Shown here in pieces: positions 9,634 through 17,057 of a stretch of DNA of 64,000 bases. A program made the translations under genes and the position numbers. The stretch lies in the NCBI GenBank assembly GCA_040743155.1, contig JBFLJU010000001.1, forward strand, positions 1,116,001 through 1,180,000, given 5' to 3'. Under the pieces are notes generated by a model. It had not been told where the DNA came from. It was given only the letters and a program-made list of their open reading frames with translations, and made no database searches. Numbering within the stretch: the first letter of the stretch is position 1; every line of letters starts with the position of its first letter. Source of the DNA: Cycloclasticus sp. (GTDB lineage: Bacteria; Pseudomonadota; Gammaproteobacteria; Methylococcales; Cycloclasticaceae).

Positions 9634-10443
9634 CTACTCAGTTATCCATATTGGTTTTCTTTTCTCGACAAAGGCACTGTGACCCTCACGACCTTCTTCT
9701 TGTTTATTCAATTCAGAAAAAATATTAGCTGAAAACTCAATCATTTCCTCGTCATCTCTACCGCCAACTTCTTGCATAATCATTTTTGTCGCTGCGCAGG
9801 CTTTAGGCCCACAGCGTTCAACTTGTTGGATAACAGACTCCAACAATTCGAGTAGTGATTCACTGGACGGCGCAAGGTATTGCGCGATACCTAATCGATA
9901 CGCTGTTTCACCGTCAACTCTTTCACCTGTTAACGCCATTTGCTTAGCACGTGTTAGGCCTATACGTTTAACCACGTATGGCGCAATCTGTGCGGGTGCA
10001 ATGCCCAGTGTAGTTTCAGGCATGCCAAGCTTTGCATCTTTATGTACGAGGGTCAGATCGGCTAAACAAGCCAAACCAAAACCGCCACCCATAGCAGACC
10101 CTTCAACAACAACAATTAAAGTTTGCGGCAGCGACCAAAACTTCTTAAATAAATGCCCAGAGCGAATGTTTCTTTCTCGTGCAGGGTCACTAGTATTTGT
10201 ACTACTATCTGTTTGTTGCTTGCGTTCCTTAATATCACCACCGGCACAAAAGTGCCCACCTGCTCCGAGTAAAATAACCACGCGAATTGAACGCTCTGCT
10301 GCTAAAAAGTCAGCTAGCTCATGAAGCTCTTGGTTCATCTGATTGTTCATCGCATTACGGCGCTCTGGCCGATTTAGGGTGATGTATAGGCGACCGTTTG
10401 ACTGCTTCAACAAAATGGTTTCTGTGCTTGGCAAACTCATCAT
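9634..10443 (-). CDS. atuE: isohexenylglutaconyl-CoA hydratase-like crotonase (AtuE)
   Basis: Enoyl-CoA hydratase/isomerase family protein of about 269 residues. Oxyanion-hole regions are CAGGDIKER and EGSAMGGGFGLA; the downstream block GMPETTLGIAPAQIAPYVV is typical of methylglutaconyl-type hydratases. It would hydrate the carboxylated enoyl-CoA made by AtuC/AtuF. I place the start at the first ATG of an ATG-ATG pair, one base after the atuC stop (10445-10447). A longer reading from a TTG at 10464 would overlap atuC and has no better ribosome site. Its neighbours on both sides are the two carboxylase subunits, which fixes its role in the atu pathway. Confidence 0.82.
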   Translation of the reverse strand: MMSLPSTETILLKQSNGRLYITLNRPERRNAMNNQMNQELHELADFLAAERSIRVVILLGAGGHFCAGGDIKERKQQTDSSTNTSDPARERNIRSGHLFKKFWSLPQTLIVVVEGSAMGGGFGLACLADLTLVHKDAKLGMPETTLGIAPAQIAPYVVKRIGLTRAKQMALTGERVDGETAYRLGIAQYLAPSSESLLELLESVIQQVERCGPKACAATKMIMQEVGGRDDEEMIEFSANIFSELNKQEEGREGHSAFVEKRKPIWITE

Positions 10444-10444
10444 C

Positions 10445-12064
10445 TTAAAATCTCGCCACACCAAAGGTATTCGGGTCTAATTTCGTCTCCCGCCCACGCA
10501 CGACAATATCAAGTAATTCAGACAACAAACGACGACTTTTGCGTGGGTCAATAATGCCTTCATCCCACACATGAGAGGTGCAATATAGGGCTGAAGAAAC
10601 ACTAGAATAGTAGTTAATAATATCTTCAGTTTGTTTGGCTAAAAAGGGTTCATCAACCGGCTTATTGTTTGCCTTTTGCTTGTTTTCATAAACGATTGAC
10701 ATCACGGTTGCGGCTTGCTCACCACCCATCACCGCCAAGGTATTGGTTGGCCATGCAAATAAAAATTCTGGCTCAAATGATCGGCCCGACATCGCATAAT
10801 TACCGGCTCCAAACGCACCGCCAATATTGAGCGTTATTTTTGGTACCGTTGCATTAGCAACCGCTTGAATAAGCTTTGCGCCATTTTTAATCATGCCACG
10901 TTGCTCATGCTCAATCCCAACGATAAAGCCGGTGGTGTTTTGTAAAAAGATAAGCGGTTTATTAGCCTGACAACACAGTTGGATGAATTGCGTTGCCTTA
11001 CCAGCACCTTTATTCGTAATCGGGCCATTATTCGCAATCATGCCGCAATGTTGGCCTTCAATTTGAGCAAATCCGCAGATGGTGAAAGGGTCATAATTGG
11101 CCTTAAATTCAACAAAATCCGAATCATCAACTAAACGCGCTATCACTTCACGGCTGTCATAAGGCTTGTGATAATCGGCTGGAACAATCCCGCACAACTC
11201 GTCAATATCATAACGGGGCTGTTTGTACGGTGCTCTTTTCGTGGCCGGTAAACGGTCGTTCCAATGTAAGCTTTTGACCACTTCACGTGTCATCTCAATC
11301 GCGTGCGCATCATCTTCTGCTAAGTATTCTGCAAGGCCAGATTCACGTGCGTGCATTTCCGCACCACCTAACTCCTCTTCCTCTGCGATTTCACCCGTGG
11401 CCGCTTTTAGTAAGGGTGGCCCAGCAAGGTAGGCTCGCGCCTTGTCTTTTACCATCACTACATAATCCGACATACCGGGGATATAAGCCCCTCCGGCAGT
11501 TGAAGCACCGTGTACCACGGTGATTTGTGGAATACCCGCGGCTGATGCGTGTGCTTGCGACATAAAGCGGTGACCCGCTAAATTAAAGCCCAAGTGTTGT
11601 AGAAATAAGTTGCCGCCCCCACTTTGCACTAGGCAAATAAACGGCAACTTAGACGCACTTGCAATCTCTTGCGCCCGACGTAGTTTTTCATAAGCGTGCG
11701 GCATATTAGTGCCCGCCTTGATCGCCGCGTCGTTCACATAAACTAGACACCGAGTATTTTCTACAAAACCAATACCGACGATAATTCCTGCGCCATACAC
11801 GTCTTCCTCGCCATCATCATCGTGTTGGCCTAAGCCTGCTAATGTACTCAGCTCAATAAAACTTGCGCCTGGGTCTAACAGCATTTCTAAGCGAACCCTC
11901 GGTAGTAATTGTTCCCTTTTTTTAAATAAGGCTTGCTTTCTTTTTGACGCTAAATGAACTTTATTTTCGAGCTCATTGACTTGTGCAATTAAGCCCAACA
12001 AGTCTTTTCTGTTTTTATGAAATGAGTCGCTTTGTGTATTAACTTTGCTTTGAATAACCGCCAT
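10445..12064 (-). CDS. atuC: geranyl-CoA carboxylase carboxyltransferase beta subunit (AtuC-like)
   Basis: A 539-residue acyl-CoA carboxylase beta subunit that transfers CO2 from biotin to the gamma-methyl of a 3-methyl-2-enoyl-CoA. Family blocks include [38 protein letters not shown], the second-half FLQNTTGFIVG and GGAFGAGNYAM, and the end GVARF. It is clearly diverged from the MCC-type beta subunit at 41.4 kb: where that protein reads HFGRFF before NQ, this one reads LAGHRF, so the acyl pockets differ. It starts five bases after the atuD stop with no strong Shine-Dalgarno, suggesting coupling. Assignment as GCC rests on this divergence plus the atu context. Confidence 0.84.
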   Translation of the reverse strand: MAVIQSKVNTQSDSFHKNRKDLLGLIAQVNELENKVHLASKRKQALFKKREQLLPRVRLEMLLDPGASFIELSTLAGLGQHDDDGEEDVYGAGIIVGIGFVENTRCLVYVNDAAIKAGTNMPHAYEKLRRAQEIASASKLPFICLVQSGGGNLFLQHLGFNLAGHRFMSQAHASAAGIPQITVVHGASTAGGAYIPGMSDYVVMVKDKARAYLAGPPLLKAATGEIAEEEELGGAEMHARESGLAEYLAEDDAHAIEMTREVVKSLHWNDRLPATKRAPYKQPRYDIDELCGIVPADYHKPYDSREVIARLVDDSDFVEFKANYDPFTICGFAQIEGQHCGMIANNGPITNKGAGKATQFIQLCCQANKPLIFLQNTTGFIVGIEHEQRGMIKNGAKLIQAVANATVPKITLNIGGAFGAGNYAMSGRSFEPEFLFAWPTNTLAVMGGEQAATVMSIVYENKQKANNKPVDEPFLAKQTEDIINYYSSVSSALYCTSHVWDEGIIDPRKSRRLLSELLDIVVRGRETKLDPNTFGVARF

Positions 12065-12069
12065 AAAAT

Positions 12070-13233
12070 TTAACTAACCCGATTTGACGGGTGAATACCC
12101 ATCTTTTTTGAAATAATTTCCAGCATCACTTCGTTCGCACCACCACCAATAGAACATAAACGTGTATCACGGAAAATTCGACTGATTAAGTTATCCCACA
12201 TAAAACCTTGGCCACCCCAGTACTGCAGGCAGGTTGTAGGAATCGTTTGCCCTAAAGCACCGACTTTAAACTTCGCCATGGATGTCAGCATATCCACATC
12301 TTCACCCGCAACATAACGCTCACATGCTTGATGAATTAAGGCTCTAACGGCCTGAATATCTGTCTGCATTTCAGCCAATTTAAAGTAAATCTCTTGATTC
12401 TCAATCAGCGGTTTACCAAACGCTTTGCGCTGTTTTGTATATTCAATCGTAATATCCACCGCATCTTGAATTTGGCTCAAATATTTTGACATGGCAAAGA
12501 AGCGTTCTTCTTGGAATTGCTTCATTTGATAAATAAAGCCACGACCTTCTTCACCAATTAAATTACCTACTGGCACTCGCACATCATCAAAGTAAAGCGG
12601 CGCAGTGTCAGAACTGTGCGCACCTAATTTTTTTAGCCGTTTACCTCGCGTCACCCCTTTAGTGTCCAGCGGCACGATAATCAGTGATTTATTTTTATGC
12701 GGGCCATTCTCCTCGCCGGTGTTACACAACAAGCAAACCCAATCCGCCTGTGTGGACGTGGTAATCCACATTTTGCCGCCGTTTATAACGTACTCATCAC
12801 CGACACGACGTGCTTCTGTTTTAATCGATGCCACATCTGAACCAGCGCCTTCTTCACTCACACCAATACAGCCGACCGAATCCCCCGCAATAGCAGGCAC
12901 TAAGTAGTTACGCCTTAGCTCATCACTGCCAAAGTTCGCCAACGCCGGTGTACACATATCCGTTTGCACACCAATGGCCGTCGAAACGCCTGAACACTTT
13001 ATGCGTCCCACTTCTTCGGCAAACGCCAGCATATAAGAATAATCCAATGCCAAGCCGCCCCATTTTTCTGCACGGTTAATTCCTAAAAAACCTGCATCAC
13101 CCATTTTTTTGAATAACTCGTGGGCAGGGAAAATCCCCTCCTCTTCCCATTCATCTACATATGGGTTTATTTCGCGCTCAACAAACTTTGCAACTGATTC
13201 GCGCAGCATGTCGTGCTCATGGCTAAACAGCAT
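12070..13233 (-). CDS. atuD: citronellyl-CoA dehydrogenase (AtuD-like acyl-CoA dehydrogenase)
   Basis: Acyl-CoA dehydrogenase of about 387 residues and first gene of the minus-strand operon. Blocks such as GVQTDMCTPALANFGSD, CIGVSEEGAGSDVA, QFQEERFF and CLQYWGGQGFMWDN match my memory of Pseudomonas AtuD. It oxidises citronellyl-CoA-type 3-methyl acyl-CoAs to the 2-enoyl-CoA with electrons to ETF. The start is the ATG at 13233, nine bases after AGGAG; an upstream in-frame ATG at 13242 directly abuts that AGGAG and is unlikely. The promoter region is shared with the divergent SDR and contains a palindrome at 13294-13307. Confidence 0.86.
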   Translation of the reverse strand: MLFSHEHDMLRESVAKFVEREINPYVDEWEEEGIFPAHELFKKMGDAGFLGINRAEKWGGLALDYSYMLAFAEEVGRIKCSGVSTAIGVQTDMCTPALANFGSDELRRNYLVPAIAGDSVGCIGVSEEGAGSDVASIKTEARRVGDEYVINGGKMWITTSTQADWVCLLCNTGEENGPHKNKSLIIVPLDTKGVTRGKRLKKLGAHSSDTAPLYFDDVRVPVGNLIGEEGRGFIYQMKQFQEERFFAMSKYLSQIQDAVDITIEYTKQRKAFGKPLIENQEIYFKLAEMQTDIQAVRALIHQACERYVAGEDVDMLTSMAKFKVGALGQTIPTTCLQYWGGQGFMWDNLISRIFRDTRLCSIGGGANEVMLEIISKKMGIHPSNRVS

Positions 13234-13293
13234 GATTAACATCTCCTAACGTGGATTTATTCTTCACATGAGTATAAACTTATTCCTTTAAAA

Positions 13294-13307
13294 CTAACAA
13301 CTGTTAG
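13294..13307. promoter_or_regulatory. candidate TetR-type operator between atuD and SDR
   Basis: CTAACA-AC-TGTTAG, a perfect inverted repeat with six-base arms in the 123-base divergent intergenic region. The same CTAAY-N4-RTTAG layout occurs at 38974 and 51021, and a longer variant at 54390, all before catabolic genes. No regulator gene is adjacent here, although Pseudomonas controls atu with the TetR protein AtuR. The site is seen; its binding protein is inferred. Confidence 0.5.
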
Positions 13308-13356
13308 ATTGATTAATTTAAAAACAACCTAGCAATAAAATTTATGAGGTGCTTTT

Positions 13357-14208
13357 TTGTATCAATCTATATATAAAAACGACCTATTTCAGGACAAAGT
13401 GATCATTGTGACTGGAGGCGGTAGCGGTATTGGTCGATGTACGACGCATGAATTAGCATCACTCGGCGCAAGCGTCATTATTATTGGCCGCTCAATTGAA
13501 AAGCTTGAGTCCGTTGCTAATGAACTAGCCAATGATGGCTACCGCTGTGATTTTTATAGCCTAGATATCAGAAACTCTGAGGCGATTAAAACCACCTTAA
13601 ATACTATCCTTAATAAACACGGTCAAATTGATGGCCTAGTCAATAACGCAGGTGGCCAATTCCCGTCCAAGCTCGAAGATATCAGCGACAATGGCTGGGA
13701 AGCTGTTATAAAAAACAACCTGAACGGCGGCTTTTTTATGATGCGTGAGACCTATAATTTGTGGATGAAAGAACACGGCGGCAGTATCGTCAATATCGTC
13801 GCCACGGTTGCCCACGGTATGCCGCATATGGGCCACACTGGCGCAGCACGCGCCGGCATGATTAACCTAACACAAACGGCAGCACTCGAATGGGTACACT
13901 CCGGCGTGCGCGTTAACGCAGTCGCTCCGGGATCAGTAGCTTCTAGCGGAATGGAAACTTATCCTGAAGAGTTTAAGAAAAAACTACGCCAACGTCGTCA
14001 CCAAGTACCCATGAAACGTCAAGCAACAGAAGCGGAAATATCATCAGCGATTGTTTATTTATTATCAGACGGCGCAGCTTATATTACCGGCGAAACAATG
14101 GCTGTTGATGGTGGTTTACCACTGTCCAAAGAAAATTGGTCCGTACCCGAGCACGACAAAAGCAAACCGTATGATGGCTTCCATCTATATAAAGCACCGT
14201 CCATATAG
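13357..14208 (+). CDS. short-chain dehydrogenase/reductase of the enoyl-CoA reductase (PECR/DECR-like) type
   Basis: NAD(P)-binding Rossmann protein of 283 residues with TGGGSGIG near residue 20 and NNAG near residue 96. The usual catalytic YxxxK is not present: the region reads HTGAARAGM, with His for Tyr and Arg for Lys. That pattern recalls peroxisomal trans-2-enoyl-CoA and 2,4-dienoyl-CoA reductases, so a double-bond reductase is more likely than an alcohol dehydrogenase. The start is a TTG preceded by GAGGTG at five bases. It is divergent from the atu operon and four bases from the following dioxygenase gene, so the two are co-transcribed. It may correspond to AtuB or AtuG of Pseudomonas, which I cannot confirm. 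Confidence 0.8.
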   Translation: MYQSIYKNDLFQDKVIIVTGGGSGIGRCTTHELASLGASVIIIGRSIEKLESVANELANDGYRCDFYSLDIRNSEAIKTTLNTILNKHGQIDGLVNNAGGQFPSKLEDISDNGWEAVIKNNLNGGFFMMRETYNLWMKEHGGSIVNIVATVAHGMPHMGHTGAARAGMINLTQTAALEWVHSGVRVNAVAPGSVASSGMETYPEEFKKKLRQRRHQVPMKRQATEAEISSAIVYLLSDGAAYITGETMAVDGGLPLSKENWSVPEHDKSKPYDGFHLYKAPSI

Positions 14209-14211
14209 CTC

Positions 14212-15054
14212 ATGAGCTCCAAAGCTAACGAAGGCTTTCTTGTTAAACCGATTAGCCCATCTATTGGCTCTATTGTTTATGGGCTTGATTTATCCCAAGC
14301 AATCTCTGAAGAAATACTCAAAAAATTACGCACTATTTGGTTAGATAGAAAACTCTTAGTATTCCCCGAGCAAACACTAAGCCCGCAACAACAAACCGAC
14401 TTTACCCAACAATTTGGCGAACTCGATCAATACCCCTTTTTAGAGGGCGTAGAAGGTTACCCCTATGTTGCAGAGGTGCTCAAACTACCTGAAGAAAGCA
14501 TTAACTTTGGCGGTGTTTGGCATACCGACACCACTTATCTAGAAACGCCTGCTGCTGGCGCAAGCCTGTATGCGTTGGAGTTACCCCCTACCGGAGGCGA
14601 CACCATATTTTGCAATATGGCTGCCGCCTACCAAGCGTTACCACAAAGCCTAAAACAAACAATTAATCCATTACAAGCAATCAATACCTCAGACAAGGCA
14701 GACGTATCACAAACACGATTGCACCGAATAAGCAGCAATTCTTTAGCTAAACAAATATTCTCCAATACCCACCCAGTGGTACGTACACACCCAGAAACTG
14801 GAGAAAAAAGCCTCTTCGTAAATGAAGCCCATACTACTCACTTCAAAGGGCAAAACGAGCAACAAAGCAACGCATTACTAAACCGCCTATATCAACATGC
14901 GCGCAAACCTGAATTTCAATGTCGTATAAGATGGCATATCGGCATGGTCGCGCTATGGGATAACCGCTCAACACATCATTACCCGATCAACGATTACAAT
15001 GGCTACAGACGGTTATTGCACCGTATTTCTCTTAAAGGTGATAAACCTTTTTAG
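14212..15054 (+). CDS. TauD/TfdA-family Fe(II)/2-oxoglutarate dioxygenase
   Basis: A 280-residue non-heme iron dioxygenase, the usual length for TauD/TfdA. The iron-binding HTD is at residues 104-106, the distal His is in HHYPIND near 256, and the 2-oxoglutarate-binding Arg lies in LLHRISLKGDKPF near 271, so all key residues are present. It would hydroxylate an organic substrate using 2-oxoglutarate and O2. It follows the SDR by four bases and is divergent from the atu genes. I infer a hydroxylation step in terpenoid use, but a sulfonate or other substrate is not excluded. Confidence 0.82.
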   Translation: MSSKANEGFLVKPISPSIGSIVYGLDLSQAISEEILKKLRTIWLDRKLLVFPEQTLSPQQQTDFTQQFGELDQYPFLEGVEGYPYVAEVLKLPEESINFGGVWHTDTTYLETPAAGASLYALELPPTGGDTIFCNMAAAYQALPQSLKQTINPLQAINTSDKADVSQTRLHRISSNSLAKQIFSNTHPVVRTHPETGEKSLFVNEAHTTHFKGQNEQQSNALLNRLYQHARKPEFQCRIRWHIGMVALWDNRSTHHYPINDYNGYRRLLHRISLKGDKPF

Positions 15055-15286
15055 TTGTTCTTATCCATGTTTATTTATAGAGATATCATTCCCTTTTCAT
15101 GCTTAAATATTAACTTAAATGGAATTCATATCCGCCTATAGACAAACAATACGTGAATAATCGTTTCCGCTTATTAATACTGTTATGCATCTGCATTTAT
15201 AGGTATGGCTTGATCAATTTTACCTTTAAGCGTAGGTTTACCTTGTGGCTAATTCCGGCCTCAATTTTAAACTAAGGAGAAATTAC
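15055..15286. other. intergenic region upstream of a small peptide gene
   Basis: AT-rich sequence without a supported gene. It contains one GTTATGC heptamer at 15182-15188, the reverse complement of the GCATAAC that starts the attC site at 15491. This could mark a left cassette boundary, but a heptamer can occur by chance and no paired attC arm is visible here. Confidence 0.3.
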
Positions 15287-15445
15287 ATGGCAGTTAAGCA
15301 CACACCTACAGGAGTAGTAGATCAAGGAGCCAAAGGAGGAAATACCGGTTGCGGTGTAGACACGAGAAAACATTCTGATCACTGGGTGTCGTCGTCACAA
15401 AGAATTACCGTGATAAAAATGGATGTAAAAACTAAAGCTATTTAG
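15287..15445 (+). CDS. small 52-residue peptide of unknown function
   Basis: A short open frame starting MAVKHTPTGVVDQG and ending KTKAI, with AAGGAG seven bases before its ATG and a terminator hairpin immediately downstream; together these make it a credible gene. It has a Gly-rich centre, AKGGNTGCGVDTRKH, with a single Cys, and a basic end. There is no signal peptide or membrane segment. A longer frame opens at 15245 but lacks a ribosome site. The small size, the GG pair and the placement directly before an attC site would suit a cassette-borne peptide or a modified-peptide precursor, but no modifying enzyme is nearby. Function unknown. Confidence 0.55.
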   Translation: MAVKHTPTGVVDQGAKGGNTGCGVDTRKHSDHWVSSSQRITVIKMDVKTKAI

Positions 15446-15450
15446 TTTTT

Positions 15451-15473
15451 CTAGCCTCATTTTTTGAGGCTAG
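15451..15473 (+). terminator. hairpin terminator after the small peptide gene
   Basis: Inverted repeat CTAGCCTCA / TGAGGCTAG with a five-T loop, starting six bases after the stop codon and followed by TTTCATT. A nine-base stem with a T-rich tail fits a factor-independent terminator. Confidence 0.7.
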
Positions 15474-15490
15474 TTTCATTCTCAATCTAT

Positions 15491-15589
15491 GCATAACAAG
15501 TCAATTAACTACGCGCACAAAAGACGTGCGCCCGACAGCCTACACTTGACTCTGCTACGTTTCGGCTGCGGGTTATTGAGGCGTTATGT
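15491..15589 (+). repeat. integron attC recombination site
   Basis: Starts with GCATAAC and ends with GTTATGT, the R'' and R' core sites. Adjacent to them AAGTCAATTAA (15498-15508) pairs with TTATTGAGGC (15573-15582) imperfectly, with an extra base on one side, as attC arms do. The middle holds a GCGCAC / GTGCGC hairpin. Length is about 99 bases. This layout is specific for integron cassettes and would place the preceding small gene and the following gene in successive cassettes. No integrase lies adjacent; a fossil integrase end is at 50.5 kb. Confidence 0.72.
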
Positions 15590-15613
15590 TCCATCAAGGA
15601 TCGGAGGATTACC

Positions 15614-16468
15614 CTGAACAAATATAGATACGACCCAGTTATAACAGGAATATTCGCTGGAATAAGCGCATTAATTCTATGGTATTTTTCTGCATTGGCT
15701 ATTGATGAAAATACGCTGCCAGCTCATTACGACTATATAGCTCAATTCTTCTCTGTTCTTTTAGGTGCCTTCGTCGCTTTTCGCTTCAATGCTTATCTAG
15801 AATCGAGAAAGTCTGAAAATGAAAAGTCAAAGTTTTATCTTGAGTTCTGCTCGGATAACTATGATACGTTTTACTCTACTCTAGATGGCCTAAATAATAG
15901 TCGTGTTGACTGGATATACGCAGCTAGGCTTCTCATGGAAACAAAGTCTCTAGAAGATGAGATTACTACCGCAGAGCATCAAACAGTTCTTGGCATCAAA
16001 AAAATGAAAGTTAGGCACTCACTGCTTAATCAGTTCCAGGTGATTGATGAAGAGAAAAATACAGAAAGCCCACTCCCTGTATCATTCTTTTATGGTATTC
16101 CTAATTGGCGGGAATACTTCGATGCGCCAAATGATGCAGCTTGCGAATCAATGAAGTTTGATCGGCCTACAACGTTTGGGGAGTATGAAGTTCCTAAGAT
16201 GGAGCGGCTGCCTATGTTGCAGGAACAAAGTGTTTATGCGGTATTTGAATTTCTATCTTACCCAGAAAATTTTGAAGATCACCTAGATAAGTTAAATTAC
16301 AACGCAGAGTGGCCTCAACGAGTAAAAAGCTTTGAGGGTGAAGGTGCCTATAAATATGTGAAGCATCGAAGAGACTATGTGCACCCTGAATGGGGCATAT
16401 CTAAGAAAAAGCAGGCAAAGCTCGCAAAAATTATCAAAGATGGTGGTATTACCAGTAGTGGACAATAA
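15614..16468 (+). CDS. integron cassette protein with two N-terminal membrane segments, unknown function
   Basis: The open frame runs through both hydrophobic stretches. An ATG-type start is absent; GGAGG at 15603-15607 lies six bases before an in-frame CTG at 15614, giving about 284 residues. A TTG at 15695 would cut off the first membrane segment. Segment one is around residues 8-30 (ITGIFAGISALILWYF) and segment two around 40-58 (FSVLLGAFVAFRF), followed by a charged soluble domain of about 220 residues. The gene begins 25 bases after the attC core and ends just before a second attC half, the classic cassette layout. I do not recognise the family. Confidence 0.62.
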   Translation: MNKYRYDPVITGIFAGISALILWYFSALAIDENTLPAHYDYIAQFFSVLLGAFVAFRFNAYLESRKSENEKSKFYLEFCSDNYDTFYSTLDGLNNSRVDWIYAARLLMETKSLEDEITTAEHQTVLGIKKMKVRHSLLNQFQVIDEEKNTESPLPVSFFYGIPNWREYFDAPNDAACESMKFDRPTTFGEYEVPKMERLPMLQEQSVYAVFEFLSYPENFEDHLDKLNYNAEWPQRVKSFEGEGAYKYVKHRRDYVHPEWGISKKKQAKLAKIIKDGGITSSGQ

Positions 16469-16470
16469 GA

Positions 16471-16500
16471 ACATAACAAAACGCTCAAGCGGGACAAAGT
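16471..16500 (+). repeat. truncated attC site (left half only)
   Basis: CATAACAAAACGCTCAAGC follows the cassette stop by a few bases and resembles the left arm of Vibrio-type attC repeats. The matching right arm ending in GTTRRRC is not found in the next 200 bases. The sequence instead runs into a small hairpin (AAATCAAG 16535-16542 / CTTGATTT 16554-16561) and then into the RRM-gene duplication. The cassette array is therefore broken here. Confidence 0.55.
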
Positions 16501-16568
16501 GTTGCACACTTCATCCCCTAGCTGAGGCTTATGAAAATCAAGGGGGCAGCCAACTTGATTTCTATAAG

Positions 16569-16976
16569 CGTGCCTTGTAGGGATATTCGTTTTATTGATA
16601 ATAATTGAACTCTGAATTAGAAAGTTTTACTGTATAAGCCATAAAAGCGACTAGCTAATATAAACAAAGCTAGGCATCCTCATTATCCCTCTTAACTCAA
16701 TATCACTTAACCCTACTCAAAATATATATGAAATTATTAATACGTAATTTAGATCGATTAACGACAGAAGAAGAGCTGAAAGATTTGTTTCAAAAAATTG
16801 GTACCGTTCAATCTTGTAGTTTGGTGATGGATCAAGAAAGTGGTGAATCTAAAGGATTTTGATTTATTGAAATGCCAAAGTCCGGTGAGGCAAAAATCGC
16901 CATCAAAAAGCTGAACAACAAAACAATTGGTAGCAATAAAATACGCGTTAAAAAGGCTGAAGATAAGAATTTATAA
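16569..16976 (+). repeat. diverged direct duplicate of the RRM-gene region at 22513-22924
   Basis: From about 16569 the sequence matches the segment before and including the RRM gene at 22.7 kb, in the same orientation. The non-coding leader is diverged but recognisable (GCCTTGT, TTGATAA, CTGAAT, AATATATATGAAATT), while the coding part differs at only a few positions. The two copies are about 5.9 kb apart and enclose the hydrolase, zur-znuD and rhlE genes. Confidence 0.75.
16728..16976 (+). pseudogene. RRM RNA-binding protein, interrupted by a nonsense codon
   Basis: Reads MKLLIRNLDRLTTEEELKD and onward like the intact gene at 22676, with the same length (83 codons including stop). In the RNP1 motif the intact copy has KGFGFIEM, but here GGT has become TGA, giving KGF-stop-FIEM. 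The reading frame is otherwise preserved to the same end (KAEDKNL). It is probably a recent inactivation, since few other changes have accumulated. Confidence 0.8.
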
Positions 16977-17057
16977 CTGGACATGTAAAGTTAAGTGTAC
17001 TGCCCCCAATCTAGAAATAATTAAACTAACCACAAAATAAGTATCAGGAGAAAAACA

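Noticed and set aside
10445-10464. Longer AtuE start at a TTG inside atuC
   Set aside because: An ATG one base after the atuC stop gives the normal family length; the TTG lacks a ribosome site.
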